Positions 1 to 7,085 are shown, numbered from the stretch's first letter. The stretch is 13,165 bases of DNA from JBAZJI01 sp964596325 (GCA_964596325.1 CAZQSQ010000025.1:1-13165); one strand, 5' to 3'. Translations and numbers: made by a program. Notes: generated by a model not told the origin, from the sequence alone.

Positions 1-3
1 ATG

Positions 4-12
4 TGCTATAAT
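4..12 (+). promoter_or_regulatory. Extended -10 promoter of methyltransferase 1
   Basis: TG at 4-5, one base, then a perfect TATAAT at 7-12. The first 12 bases of the window (ATGTGCTATAAT) recur exactly at 3488-3499 before the second methyltransferase. Any -35 element lies outside the window. The predicted start near base 19 gives a leader of about 42 nt that carries the ribosome binding site AAGGAGG at 48-54. Confidence 0.7.
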
Positions 13-60
13 TATAGTACGTTCTAGAAAAATAGAATAAGGAGAATAAGGAGGAAATAA

Positions 61-1026
61 ATGGAAAGGGTATTATTCCCAGTTATAGAAATTGCATCGT
101 CGCCATCTTTTTCAGAAGTAGTTGCGATGAATATTAATGATGCGAGGCAGCCAATCAAAAGACAATCATTTGAGAGGAGGAAATGGCAGCGAGTTTTTAT
201 TACACCGCTTCTTTGGCTCATAACTTTTTATGTTGCCATAAAAAAAGCAGTATTTGGAAAGCGGGGCAAGAGACTTGCAATCAACTGTGTGTTTGTTGAT
301 GGTTGGGGAAAAGTTTCTCGCGCAATTAAAGACGGAGCAGCTTCTTGGAAAGCTTTGGATCTCTTATACAATTATAAGTTTGGAGAACCAAATTCAAGAA
401 CGGATAACTTTTGGGTCGGAAATATGCTTAATACCCAAGCTATTCGTAATCGTTTTAAGCTTGTCAAAAAAGAAATTCGATCTGCTCTACTTAAATTCAA
501 GGGTGAAAAGGAAATCCGGGTAATTTCTTTAGCATGCGGTTCTGCTCAGGCTATGCTAGAAACTATGTTTGATCTTTCGCGCGAAGGGGTTAATGTTAAA
601 ATAATTCTGGTTGATCAGGAACAGAGCGCGCTGGATTATGCAAGAAAAACCGCGGCTTGGTTCGGACTTTCCGATCAGATTGAAACAAGATGCATGAGCG
701 TGGCGCAAATATCCAGAATTGCCAGAGATTTCAAGCCGCATGTTATAGAGATGCTTGGTTTGCTTGATTATTTTAAGCAAGAAACCGCCATCAATTTAGC
801 AAAACGGATCAAGGAATCATTGCTTGATGGAGGCATATTCCTTACTTGCAATATTGCGCCCAATCTTGAAATGAAATTCTTGGAAATTGTGATGAATTGG
901 CCGATGATTTATAGGAAGCCAAGTGAACTTTACGATGTGGCCTATAGCGCAGGATTCGATGCTTCTAATATTAGACTAATCTATGAACCGCTGAAGATAC
1001 ATGGAATCCTTATTGCCCAAAAATAA
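61..1026 (+). CDS. Class I SAM-dependent methyltransferase 1
   Basis: The 321-residue product is probably a Rossmann-fold methyltransferase using S-adenosylmethionine; its substrate is unknown. The SAM-binding motif I reads VISLACGSA at residues 154-162, and the acidic residue that would bind the ribose hydroxyls is D185 in ILVDQE. A later motif is MLGLLDYF (231-238). The glycine loop is less rich than usual (ACGSA). Residues 1-150 are an extension without a recognised domain; it contains basic stretches and a hydrophobic segment at about 45-60 (ITPLLWLITFYVAI) that could touch the membrane. The ATG at 61 is chosen because AAGGAGG lies six bases upstream. The gene is monocistronic, with its own promoter and terminator. 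It sits before a sensor kinase, the same arrangement as at 3581-6630. Family assignment is firm; function is open (protein, lipid or small-molecule methylation). Confidence 0.85.
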   Translation: MERVLFPVIEIASSPSFSEVVAMNINDARQPIKRQSFERRKWQRVFITPLLWLITFYVAIKKAVFGKRGKRLAINCVFVDGWGKVSRAIKDGAASWKALDLLYNYKFGEPNSRTDNFWVGNMLNTQAIRNRFKLVKKEIRSALLKFKGEKEIRVISLACGSAQAMLETMFDLSREGVNVKIILVDQEQSALDYARKTAAWFGLSDQIETRCMSVAQISRIARDFKPHVIEMLGLLDYFKQETAINLAKRIKESLLDGGIFLTCNIAPNLEMKFLEIVMNWPMIYRKPSELYDVAYSAGFDASNIRLIYEPLKIHGILIAQK

Positions 1027-1032
1027 CAAAAT

Positions 1033-1084
1033 GCCCGGAGGAAAGTTGTAGTAATACAACTTAACCTTCGGGCTTATTTTATTT
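1033..1084 (+). terminator. Intrinsic terminator of methyltransferase 1
   Basis: A long hairpin follows the stop codon by seven bases. The inner arms AGTTGTA and TACAACT flank a GTAA loop, and the outer arms GCCCG and CGGGC close the stem (1033-1073). A T-rich tail (TTATTTTATTT) follows. Confidence 0.85.
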
Positions 1085-1108
1085 GATTTCACTTTTACGA
1101 TTGTTGTA

Positions 1109-1117
1109 TGTTATAAT
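1109..1117 (+). promoter_or_regulatory. Extended -10 promoter of kinase 1
   Basis: TGTTATAAT, preceded by TA, gives the same TATG-N-TATAAT style seen before kinase 2. No good -35 is visible at the right distance. The predicted start near 1124 leaves a leader of about 19 nt with no Shine-Dalgarno sequence before the ATG at 1143. Confidence 0.6.
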
Positions 1118-1142
1118 TAATACATAAAGTGTCTCGGTACTT

Positions 1143-3332
1143 ATGGTTAATGTTTTTGCAATAGGATCATTTATAACGGCCGGATTTACTGCATTTTTTG
1201 TCATTTTTTCTTTAATAAATAAAGGGAAGAGGAGTGACAGTTGGCTTTTTGCATTGATGAATTTGTCATTGTTTGTCTGGTCTTTTGGCTATGGCTTCTG
1301 GCAAATATCTGACAATCCGCAAAGCGCTTTATTTTTTCTTAAATTTCTGATGTGTGGAGCAACGTTTATACCAGTTTTCTACCTTCACTATACGCTCTCA
1401 TTTTTAGGCATATCTCAAAAATATAAAATCCAATTATTTTTTGCTTACTTATTGAGCTTTGTATTTTTGGTTTATACAATTCTGCCAGAATATATTATTT
1501 CTGGTTTATACCGGATTAAATATTTTCAAGAATTATCTTTTGATTACTGGCCGATTGCCGGAAGTATTTTTCCCTTTTGGCTTTCTTGGTTTATTTTAGC
1601 TTTTTTGATTGGGCAATTACTTCTCTATTTAAGATTCAAACAAGAAAGTGGCATATTCCGCGAGCAAATAAGATATTTTTTTATTGGCGCATTAATTGCT
1701 GTTTTGGGCGGAGGAACCGTATTTCCATTGTGGTATAAAATTAATCTTTTACCAGTTGGAGTTTTTATAATTTTTTTATACCCGCTCTTATTATTTTATT
1801 CGGCGGCCCGCTACCGCTTTATGGATATCAGTTTTGTCGTCGGGCGGGGGTTTATTTATTTTGCTACCTATTTAACTATTATCGGTTCGGCTTTTCTTTT
1901 GGTCTTGGTGCATAATTATTTGGGCTACTCATTTTCTCCTTTATACCTTTGGCCCACGCTTTTAGTTTTGGGCATTATTTGTTACCAGCCGCTTTTTGCT
2001 TTTTATGAGCGCATTGCAGAAAAATATTTTTATTACACTTATCATTCCTATCAGAAAGCGCTTTCGGACCTTGGCCGTAAAGCTAATAGATTTTTAGAAT
2101 TGGATAAGCTGAGCACACTGCTCTTGGATACGATTTGTGAGATAATGCATTTAGATAAGGCCGCCATTGCCATCAAAAATGAAAAGGGCGACGTAGCCAT
2201 AATCCAAAGCCGGGGTTTTGAAAGAAGCAAATTGCAATATTTTCTTAAAGGAGATTTTCTCGAGATTTATTTAGGGGAGTGCCTTAAGCCTGTTTCTATC
2301 GAGGATATTCCTGAATTGGCGATAAAGGCGGTCAATAATGATTATGAAAAGCGCCGCTTCCATGATTTGGGGCAGGAAATGAAAAAAGCGGCCGTGAACT
2401 TATGCTTACCCTTGGCCGTGGAGGATAAGCTAAGCGGGGTTATTTTGTTGGGGAATAAAAATGTCAGCGATCAGTTTTCCGAGCAGGACATATCTTTGTT
2501 GGGCGCTTTGGCGATGCATGCCTCTATCGCTTTGCAAAATGCGCAATATTATTCGCGTATTAAATCGTTCGAGGCTCGCTTAGAAAATAGCGTGCGCCAA
2601 AAAACCAATGAGCTCGAGGAGGCTAATGAAAGATTAAAGCAGCTCGATAAGGCAAAAAGCGAATTTGTCTCTATCGCCAGCCATCAGTTGCGCGCACCCT
2701 TAACCATTATCAAAGGATATTTGGCCGTTATTAAGGATGGGGATTATGGCAAAGCGCCGGCTGATGCCCAAGCGCGTTTAGCAACAGCCTACAAAGCTAA
2801 TGAGCAGTTAATTAGTTTTACCAATGATCTTTTGGATATGAGCCGGCTGGAGAGCGGTAAAACGGTTTTGAAGAGCGAAGAAATTGATTTGGGCGCAATC
2901 GTGGCCAGTGTGGTTTTGCAGCTCACGCCCGAGGCGCAGAAGACTGGCATAGCTTTATCCTTCGAGAAGCCAAGTGCCAAAATAATTGCCAAGGGTGATA
3001 GACAGGCTTGTGAGCAGGCAATCTATAATGTGATTGCCAATTCTATGGCGCACACGCCTAGGGGGAAAATTTCCGTGAAGCTCGAATCGGCTAAAAATAT
3101 GCATAAGGTATCGGTGCGGGATAACGGTGAAGGCTTTTCGCATGATGATTTGAAAAATATTTTCAACAAGCAGCCGCCGGCTAGCAGTGAAGGCGTAGGG
3201 CTTTCTTTGGTCTCGGGCATCGCTATGTATCTGGCTAAAAAAATGGCGGAGATGCAAAAAGGGAAAATTAAAGTTGAGTCGGAAGGATTGGGGCAGGGAA
3301 CAACATACGAAATTTATTTGCCAATTTCGTAA
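1143..3332 (+). CDS. Membrane sensor histidine kinase 1 (multi-TM, GAF, HisKA, HATPase_c)
   Basis: The 729-residue protein is a membrane histidine kinase. Residues 1-235 hold about seven hydrophobic helices resembling the histidine-kinase N-terminal 7TM region, and two more follow before about 300. A GAF-like domain spans roughly 305-465, then a short coiled coil (about 470-510). HisKA has the phosphoacceptor H514 in SHQLRAPL. HATPase_c has an N-box with N629 and N633 and a G1 box DNGEGF from D660. Oddly, the ATP lid is altered: the usual phenylalanine-containing F-box reads NKQPP, and the position matching the paralog's SGIGL reads SGIAM (691-695), with a displaced GVGL eight residues earlier. 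It may be a weak or regulatory kinase. No response regulator is nearby, so the partner is unknown. The start is the only ATG downstream of the promoter, and it aligns with the start of kinase 2 (MVNVFAIGSF against MINIFAFGSF). Confidence 0.93.
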   Translation: MVNVFAIGSFITAGFTAFFVIFSLINKGKRSDSWLFALMNLSLFVWSFGYGFWQISDNPQSALFFLKFLMCGATFIPVFYLHYTLSFLGISQKYKIQLFFAYLLSFVFLVYTILPEYIISGLYRIKYFQELSFDYWPIAGSIFPFWLSWFILAFLIGQLLLYLRFKQESGIFREQIRYFFIGALIAVLGGGTVFPLWYKINLLPVGVFIIFLYPLLLFYSAARYRFMDISFVVGRGFIYFATYLTIIGSAFLLVLVHNYLGYSFSPLYLWPTLLVLGIICYQPLFAFYERIAEKYFYYTYHSYQKALSDLGRKANRFLELDKLSTLLLDTICEIMHLDKAAIAIKNEKGDVAIIQSRGFERSKLQYFLKGDFLEIYLGECLKPVSIEDIPELAIKAVNNDYEKRRFHDLGQEMKKAAVNLCLPLAVEDKLSGVILLGNKNVSDQFSEQDISLLGALAMHASIALQNAQYYSRIKSFEARLENSVRQKTNELEEANERLKQLDKAKSEFVSIASHQLRAPLTIIKGYLAVIKDGDYGKAPADAQARLATAYKANEQLISFTNDLLDMSRLESGKTVLKSEEIDLGAIVASVVLQLTPEAQKTGIALSFEKPSAKIIAKGDRQACEQAIYNVIANSMAHTPRGKISVKLESAKNMHKVSVRDNGEGFSHDDLKNIFNKQPPASSEGVGLSLVSGIAMYLAKKMAEMQKGKIKVESEGLGQGTTYEIYLPIS

Positions 3333-3367
3333 GCTCAAATTTCCAATATCAAATTTTAATGAATTAT

Positions 3368-3392
3368 GCCCGAGAAATCGGACTTTTGTTTA
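3368..3392 (+). terminator. Intrinsic terminator of kinase 1
   Basis: GCCCGA and TCGGAC arms (one mismatch) close a GAAA tetraloop at 3368-3383. The T-rich run TTTTGTTTA follows, 35 bases after the kinase stop codon. Confidence 0.75.
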
Positions 3393-3416
3393 TTGTTTTC
3401 CCGTATAACTCAGGGG

Positions 3417-3462
3417 GTAGCAATAAAAAATAGTGTCCAAAATGGCTTGTTTTTATTGCTAC
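3417..3462. repeat. Perfect 13-bp inverted repeat upstream of methyltransferase 2
   Basis: GTAGCAATAAAAA at 3417-3429 and its exact reverse complement at 3450-3462 flank a 20-base centre that itself contains CCA-AAA-TGG. The right arm ends eight bases before the -35 element at 3471. It lies after the previous terminator and lacks a T-tract, so it fits a protein-binding operator better than a terminator. Confidence 0.6.
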
Positions 3463-3470
3463 TTCGTATA

Positions 3471-3499
3471 TTGATTTTTAGATAAAAATGTGCTATAAT
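3471..3499 (+). promoter_or_regulatory. Promoter of methyltransferase 2
   Basis: TTGATT (3471-3476), a 17-base spacer, and TATAAT (3494-3499) with an extended TG at 3491-3492. The 12-mer ATGTGCTATAAT is identical to that of methyltransferase 1. The leader of about 75 nt contains a perfect 8-bp inverted repeat (ACAAGAAA at 3513-3520, TTTCTTGT at 3534-3541) and the ribosome site AAGGAGG at 3570-3576. Confidence 0.8.
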
Positions 3500-3580
3500 A
3501 CATAGTATAGAAACAAGAAAAATCGAAAGTTAATTTCTTGTGGTTTTACAACTTAATATAAAGGCAGCTAAGGAGGATAA

Positions 3581-4348
3581 ATGCTTAAACTGATATGGCT
3601 ATTGCTCTTTGGGAAGAAGAAAGATTTTGATCAAAAATTCTTCGAATGGTTTTGGGATCACTACGCTCCATGGGCAAAATACCTTCAATGGGTAGATCCC
3701 TACAAGTGGATGATTAACGATGCGATGGCGCAAATTAATCCTCGCGAAGGGGATAATATTCTTGATGTTGGATGTGGATGCGCCGTGATGAGTTGTAGGA
3801 TAATTAGCAAACAGCCAAGGATTGGTAAGATTTTAGGAATAGATGTTTCCACCGATTTACCAGCCCGCGTGCTTAGGGAGCTTGATGGAAAATTCAGATT
3901 CAAACCACATGATCTAATGCTTGGCATTCCATCAGATAATGAGGATTTCAAAAAGAAATCTTTCAGTTGGGTTGTTGCTAATATGGTAATTACGTATTTT
4001 CCCGAGCAAATTCTAGACATGATTTTGTCTGATATTCATGAGCTCATGTCCGATGACGGGACATTCGTTTTTACAACCCCGAGGGAAAAAGTAAACTTCT
4101 GGATCGATTATAAGTATTCATTCAAAAGTATGTTTTCATTCGGTCCAGATGGGATGTGGGGTTTATGGGCAGCAATACATATCTTGCCGCACGTGCTGAT
4201 GCTGATGAAGCTTGGAAGATTTGGATTTTGCACTTATCTAAATGAGAAAAGTGCTCCCAGAAAAGCTGAGCAGCATGGATTCAAGGTTGAATACATGCAG
4301 TCAACATTTGTTGACCAGGGACTCCTTGTTGTTTTGAGAAAAAAATAA
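3581..4348 (+). CDS. Class I SAM-dependent methyltransferase 2
   Basis: The 255-residue protein has a canonical SAM-binding fold: motif I ILDVGCGCA (60-68), the acidic residue D88 after beta-2 in ILGIDVS, and a later strand FSWVVANMVITYF typical of the class I core. It resembles ubiquinone/menaquinone-type and generic Methyltransf_11/25 enzymes; the substrate cannot be read from sequence. Near the C-terminus a hydrophobic stretch (about 195-213, WGLWAAIHILPHVLMLM) suggests contact with membrane or lipid. The start is set by AAGGAGG four bases upstream. The gene has its own promoter and terminator and lies between the two kinases. It is not an obvious close paralog of methyltransferase 1, having a different length and different flanking regions. 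Confidence 0.9.
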   Translation: MLKLIWLLLFGKKKDFDQKFFEWFWDHYAPWAKYLQWVDPYKWMINDAMAQINPREGDNILDVGCGCAVMSCRIISKQPRIGKILGIDVSTDLPARVLRELDGKFRFKPHDLMLGIPSDNEDFKKKSFSWVVANMVITYFPEQILDMILSDIHELMSDDGTFVFTTPREKVNFWIDYKYSFKSMFSFGPDGMWGLWAAIHILPHVLMLMKLGRFGFCTYLNEKSAPRKAEQHGFKVEYMQSTFVDQGLLVVLRKK

Positions 4349-4364
4349 GATTGGTTTGCCAATC
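4349..4364 (+). other. Small hairpin just after the methyltransferase 2 stop codon
   Basis: GATTGG, loop TTTG, CCAATC: a perfect 6-bp stem starting directly after the TAA. It is followed by CTTTG, so it may be a weak first terminator ahead of the stronger one at 4370. Confidence 0.4.
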
Positions 4365-4369
4365 TTTGT

Positions 4370-4398
4370 GCTCCGTAGAAATACGGAGCTTTGTTTTT
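4370..4398 (+). terminator. Intrinsic terminator of methyltransferase 2
   Basis: GCTCCGTA and TACGGAGC form a perfect 8-bp stem around a GAAA tetraloop (4370-4389), followed by TTTGTTTTT. It separates methyltransferase 2 from kinase 2 and lies upstream of the kinase promoter. Confidence 0.9.
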
Positions 4399-4406
4399 AA
4401 TAAGTA

Positions 4407-4415
4407 TGCTATAAT
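4407..4415 (+). promoter_or_regulatory. Extended -10 promoter of kinase 2
   Basis: TGCTATAAT preceded by TA (TATGCTATAAT). No -35 is present at normal spacing because the terminator occupies that DNA. Transcription would start near 4422, only about seven bases before the ATG at 4429, giving a nearly leaderless mRNA. Confidence 0.7.
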
Positions 4416-4428
4416 AAAACAGCGGAAT

Positions 4429-6630
4429 ATGATAAATATTTTTGCTTTTGGTTCATTCGTGACTGCTTTCGCTACGGGAGTTTTCTTGTTAACTTCATTT
4501 TTTTGGCGAGAAAAAAATCCTAATTATGGGGTTTTGGGCATAATGAACCTGCCATTCTTTATATGGACATTAGGGTTTGGCTTATGGCAATACTCTACTA
4601 GTTTTGACTCCTCTCTAGTTTTTCTTCGGTTGCTTATGTTGGGGGTATGTATTATGCCGCCAATCTTTACTTATGTCGTGCTATTTTTGGCTAAAAGGAA
4701 CGAATTAAAATATAAGGTATTTTTCTTCTTCTCATTTGTAATTTCGGCATTTTTTTCCTACCTTATTTATTTTGGTAAATCATTCTTTATTGGATTTTAT
4801 AGAATACAGTATATTGAAGGATTATCTTTTGATTACTGGCCGATTGCGAGCCAGCAGTTTTCATTATTAATAATTTGGTTTTGCATCACTATATTATTTG
4901 ATCTTTACTTGATGGTTCGAAGGCAGATGGTTTCAAAAGGCGCCGAACGCGAGCAACTTAAATATTATGCAATGGGAACGGGAATTTCTTTGGTTGCCGG
5001 TCTATCGATTATTCTGCCATGGTACAGGATAAATTTTATACCCATTGGATTTTTCTTTTTAGTCGCTTACCCACTCTCTATTTTTTATGCCGCGGCCCGC
5101 TATCGCTTTATGGATATCAGTTTTGTCGTCGGGCGAGGTTTGATTTATTTAGCCTCTATTATTACGGTTGTGGCTGTTGCCTTTATTCTTTATGGCGCCA
5201 ATGGTCTGGTGGGCAATATCGTACCTTTGCAATTTGTTTGGCCCATTATCATGGTGGTAGGCATTATGGCCTATCCGGCCACATTTGCTTTCTATGAATA
5301 TTTAGCTTCTAAGTTTTTTTATTACACTATCTACGAATATCAAAAGGTGTTTTCTGATCTGGCTTCCAAACTTTCCAAGGTTTTGGATTTAGCCAAGCTC
5401 TCCGAGCTTTTCATGGATACGATTATGGAAACCATGAAATTGGAAAAAGCCTCTTTGGTTTTGGTCAGTGGGAGCAATTTTGAAGTTGTTTCGGCCCGGG
5501 GTTTTGATTATCCCAAAATTGGGGCAGTGGTAAAAAGCGATTTCATCATCTCCTATGCCAAAAAGACTTTATTGCCTTTTTCCCGCGAGGAGCTTTCAAT
5601 GTTGGCTAACGCCTTGCGTTACAGCCCAAGCGAGCAGGAAAAGATTATCGGGGCCAAAATATTATTAGAAAAAATCGGTGTGAGTTTGATCGTGCCCATG
5701 TATATGGAAGATCGGCTCACGGGGCTTTTGGTTTTAGGGGACAAGATTTCCGGGGCGCATTTTTCCGAACAGGATGTCGAAACTCTGCGCGATCTTTCCC
5801 TGCATGCGGCCGTGGCTTTTGAGAATGCGCGCAATTATTCCATGGCTCAGGTGGCGGCTAAAAAATTGGAAGAGCAGGTAAGGCTGCGCACCAAGGAATT
5901 ACGCGCCACCAATGAGCAACTAAAAAAAATCGACCAAGAGAAGAGCGATTTTGTGGCTTTGGCCTCGTATCATTTGCGCACGCCTCTGACCGTAATTAAG
6001 AGCTATATCGCTTCGGTGATTTCTGGCGAGGGCGGGGCAGTGCCAGAACAAATGCAACGGCCTTTGCATATCGTGCAGGATTCCAATGAAAATTTGATTG
6101 AATTTACCAATGAACTTTTGGATGTGACGCGTGTGGAAAGCGGGACCATGGAGATGAAATTCGAAGAGTTGGATTTGGCGAAAATGATCGGGGAGATTGT
6201 GGGGCAATTAGAGCAACGCGCCAAGGAAAAGGGGTTAGAATTGGTTTTTGAGCAACCCAGCGAGGGGATGCCGCCGATTATGGCTGATAGGTTAAAAATT
6301 GAGCAGGTGGTTTTTAATATTTTGGATAACGCGGTGAAATATACAAACAAGGGCAGCGTAATAGCCAAGCTGGAAAAGCGGGCCAACAAACAGGTAATAA
6401 CCGTGGCCGATACAGGGGAGGGCATGACCCATGAAGAAGTGCTCAATATATTTGAAAAATTTACTCGAGGCGAATCTGGCCCCAAGTCGCAGACTAAAGG
6501 CTCAGGCATCGGCCTTTATATTGCCAAAAAATTTATCGAGATGCATAAAGGGAAGATTTTGGGTGAGTCCCGCGGGCAAGGCTTGGGCAGCACCTTTACG
6601 ATAGAAATACCCTCTGGGAAATCCAAATAA
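4429..6630 (+). CDS. Membrane sensor histidine kinase 2 (multi-TM, GAF, HisKA, HATPase_c)
   Basis: The 733-residue product is a paralog of kinase 1. About nine hydrophobic helices fill residues 1-300, a GAF-like domain covers roughly 310-465, and a coiled coil joins it to HisKA. The phosphoacceptor is H515 in SYHLRTPL. HATPase_c looks complete: N-box N630 and N634, G1 box DTGEGM from D661, F-box IFEKF, and G2 box KGSGIGL with S692-L696. It should therefore be an active autokinase, signalling through a response regulator encoded elsewhere. The frame is open back to an ATG at 4351, but that start would place the terminator (4370-4398) and promoter (4407-4415) inside the gene. The ATG at 4429 matches the N-terminus of kinase 1 (MINIFAFGSF) and is preferred. 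It has no Shine-Dalgarno site. The ligand of the membrane or GAF part is unknown. Confidence 0.95.
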   Translation: MINIFAFGSFVTAFATGVFLLTSFFWREKNPNYGVLGIMNLPFFIWTLGFGLWQYSTSFDSSLVFLRLLMLGVCIMPPIFTYVVLFLAKRNELKYKVFFFFSFVISAFFSYLIYFGKSFFIGFYRIQYIEGLSFDYWPIASQQFSLLIIWFCITILFDLYLMVRRQMVSKGAEREQLKYYAMGTGISLVAGLSIILPWYRINFIPIGFFFLVAYPLSIFYAAARYRFMDISFVVGRGLIYLASIITVVAVAFILYGANGLVGNIVPLQFVWPIIMVVGIMAYPATFAFYEYLASKFFYYTIYEYQKVFSDLASKLSKVLDLAKLSELFMDTIMETMKLEKASLVLVSGSNFEVVSARGFDYPKIGAVVKSDFIISYAKKTLLPFSREELSMLANALRYSPSEQEKIIGAKILLEKIGVSLIVPMYMEDRLTGLLVLGDKISGAHFSEQDVETLRDLSLHAAVAFENARNYSMAQVAAKKLEEQVRLRTKELRATNEQLKKIDQEKSDFVALASYHLRTPLTVIKSYIASVISGEGGAVPEQMQRPLHIVQDSNENLIEFTNELLDVTRVESGTMEMKFEELDLAKMIGEIVGQLEQRAKEKGLELVFEQPSEGMPPIMADRLKIEQVVFNILDNAVKYTNKGSVIAKLEKRANKQVITVADTGEGMTHEEVLNIFEKFTRGESGPKSQTKGSGIGLYIAKKFIEMHKGKILGESRGQGLGSTFTIEIPSGKSK

Positions 6631-6684
6631 CCAAGCCCTAAATCTTAATTTTGCGCCTTTTAGTTATTTGAACTTAAAAAATGT

Positions 6685-6712
6685 AAAAAAGCGGATTGTT
6701 TATCCGCTTTTT
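6685..6712. terminator. Bidirectional terminator between kinase 2 and the small minus-strand gene
   Basis: GCGGAT (6691-6696) and ATCCGC (6702-6707) pair around a 5-base loop. They are flanked by an A-run on the left and a T-run on the right, so transcripts from either side end in U-runs. The stop codon of the small minus-strand gene (6700-6702) lies inside the hairpin. Confidence 0.9.
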
Positions 6713-7073
6713 GCTTTTTGGTTTGCGATTACCGTTCTAAAGGCATCGCCAATTTTTTCCCAATCTTCGCGTATGGCTTGGCTATCAGTTTTCATTAAAA
6801 TTTCCCGGTAGCTGTGAGGGACTTCTTGGCTTGCGCCAAAACTAAATATTAGGGAAAAGCCCTCACCGATTGAAGCAAGACCATCAAGTATTGATCGCCA
6901 AAAATTATTCNNNNNNNNNNNNNNNNNNNNNNNNNNNNNNNNNNNNNNNNNNNNNNNNNNNNNNNNNNNNNNNNNNNNNNNNNNNNNNNNNNNNNNNNNN
7001 NNNNNNNNNNAAAGCCCTCACCGATTGAAGCAAGACCATCAAGTATTGATCGCCAAAAATTATTCATTTTCAA
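6700..7073 (-). CDS. Small protein of unknown function, interrupted by an assembly gap
   Basis: As assembled, the gene is cut by 100 N (6911-7010), and the 374-base span is not a multiple of three. A 55-bp sequence next to the gap is present on both sides. If the N's and one copy are removed, 219 bases remain and read cleanly as 72 codons plus TAA. The product begins MKMNNFWRSILDGLASIGEG and ends ANQKAKSG. It has an N-terminal hydrophobic or amphipathic stretch (about 6-28) and a charged C-terminal half (REDWEKIGDAFR). I do not recognise a family. A TTG start at 7073 lies five bases after AAGGAGG; an ATG at 7067 (11 bases away) is the alternative. It lies 52 bases downstream of the helicase with no clear terminator between, so co-transcription is likely. 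Confidence 0.6.
6856..6910. repeat. 55-bp direct duplicate flanking the gap (left copy)
   Basis: It is identical base for base to 7011-7065. Exact identity, abutment to the N-run on both sides and a length of 55 (a common de Bruijn k-mer size) point to contig-end overlap and not a biological repeat. Confidence 0.9.
6911..7010. other. Assembly gap of 100 N
   Basis: Exactly 100 N, the conventional filler for a gap of unknown size. Because both contig ends carry the same 55 bp, the true gap may be negative, meaning no sequence is missing. Confidence 0.95.
7011..7065. repeat. 55-bp direct duplicate flanking the gap (right copy)
   Basis: Exact copy of 6856-6910, encoding residues 4-21 of the small minus-strand protein. 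Confidence 0.9.
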
Positions 7074-7078
7074 ATTAT

Positions 7079-7085
7079 CCTCCTT
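7079..7085 (-). promoter_or_regulatory. Ribosome binding site of the small minus-strand gene
   Basis: AAGGAGG on the minus strand, five bases before TTG (7073) and eleven before ATG (7067). The spacing favours the TTG, as the methyltransferases use spacers of four and six bases. Confidence 0.65.

Noticed and set aside
2955..3338. 127-codon minus-strand frame opposite kinase 1
   Set aside because: It is antisense to the ATPase domain, with no ribosome site or recognisable motif.
3402..3430. tRNA-like 5' part (GTATAACTCAGGGGGTAGC resembles a D-arm)
   Set aside because: The D-stem does not pair, and no anticodon arm or T-arm follows. The segment is better explained as part of the 13-bp inverted repeat.
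6003..6509. 168-codon minus-strand frame opposite kinase 2
   Set aside because: It lies wholly antisense to the HisKA/HATPase domains and shows no motifs. It is a shadow of the real frame.
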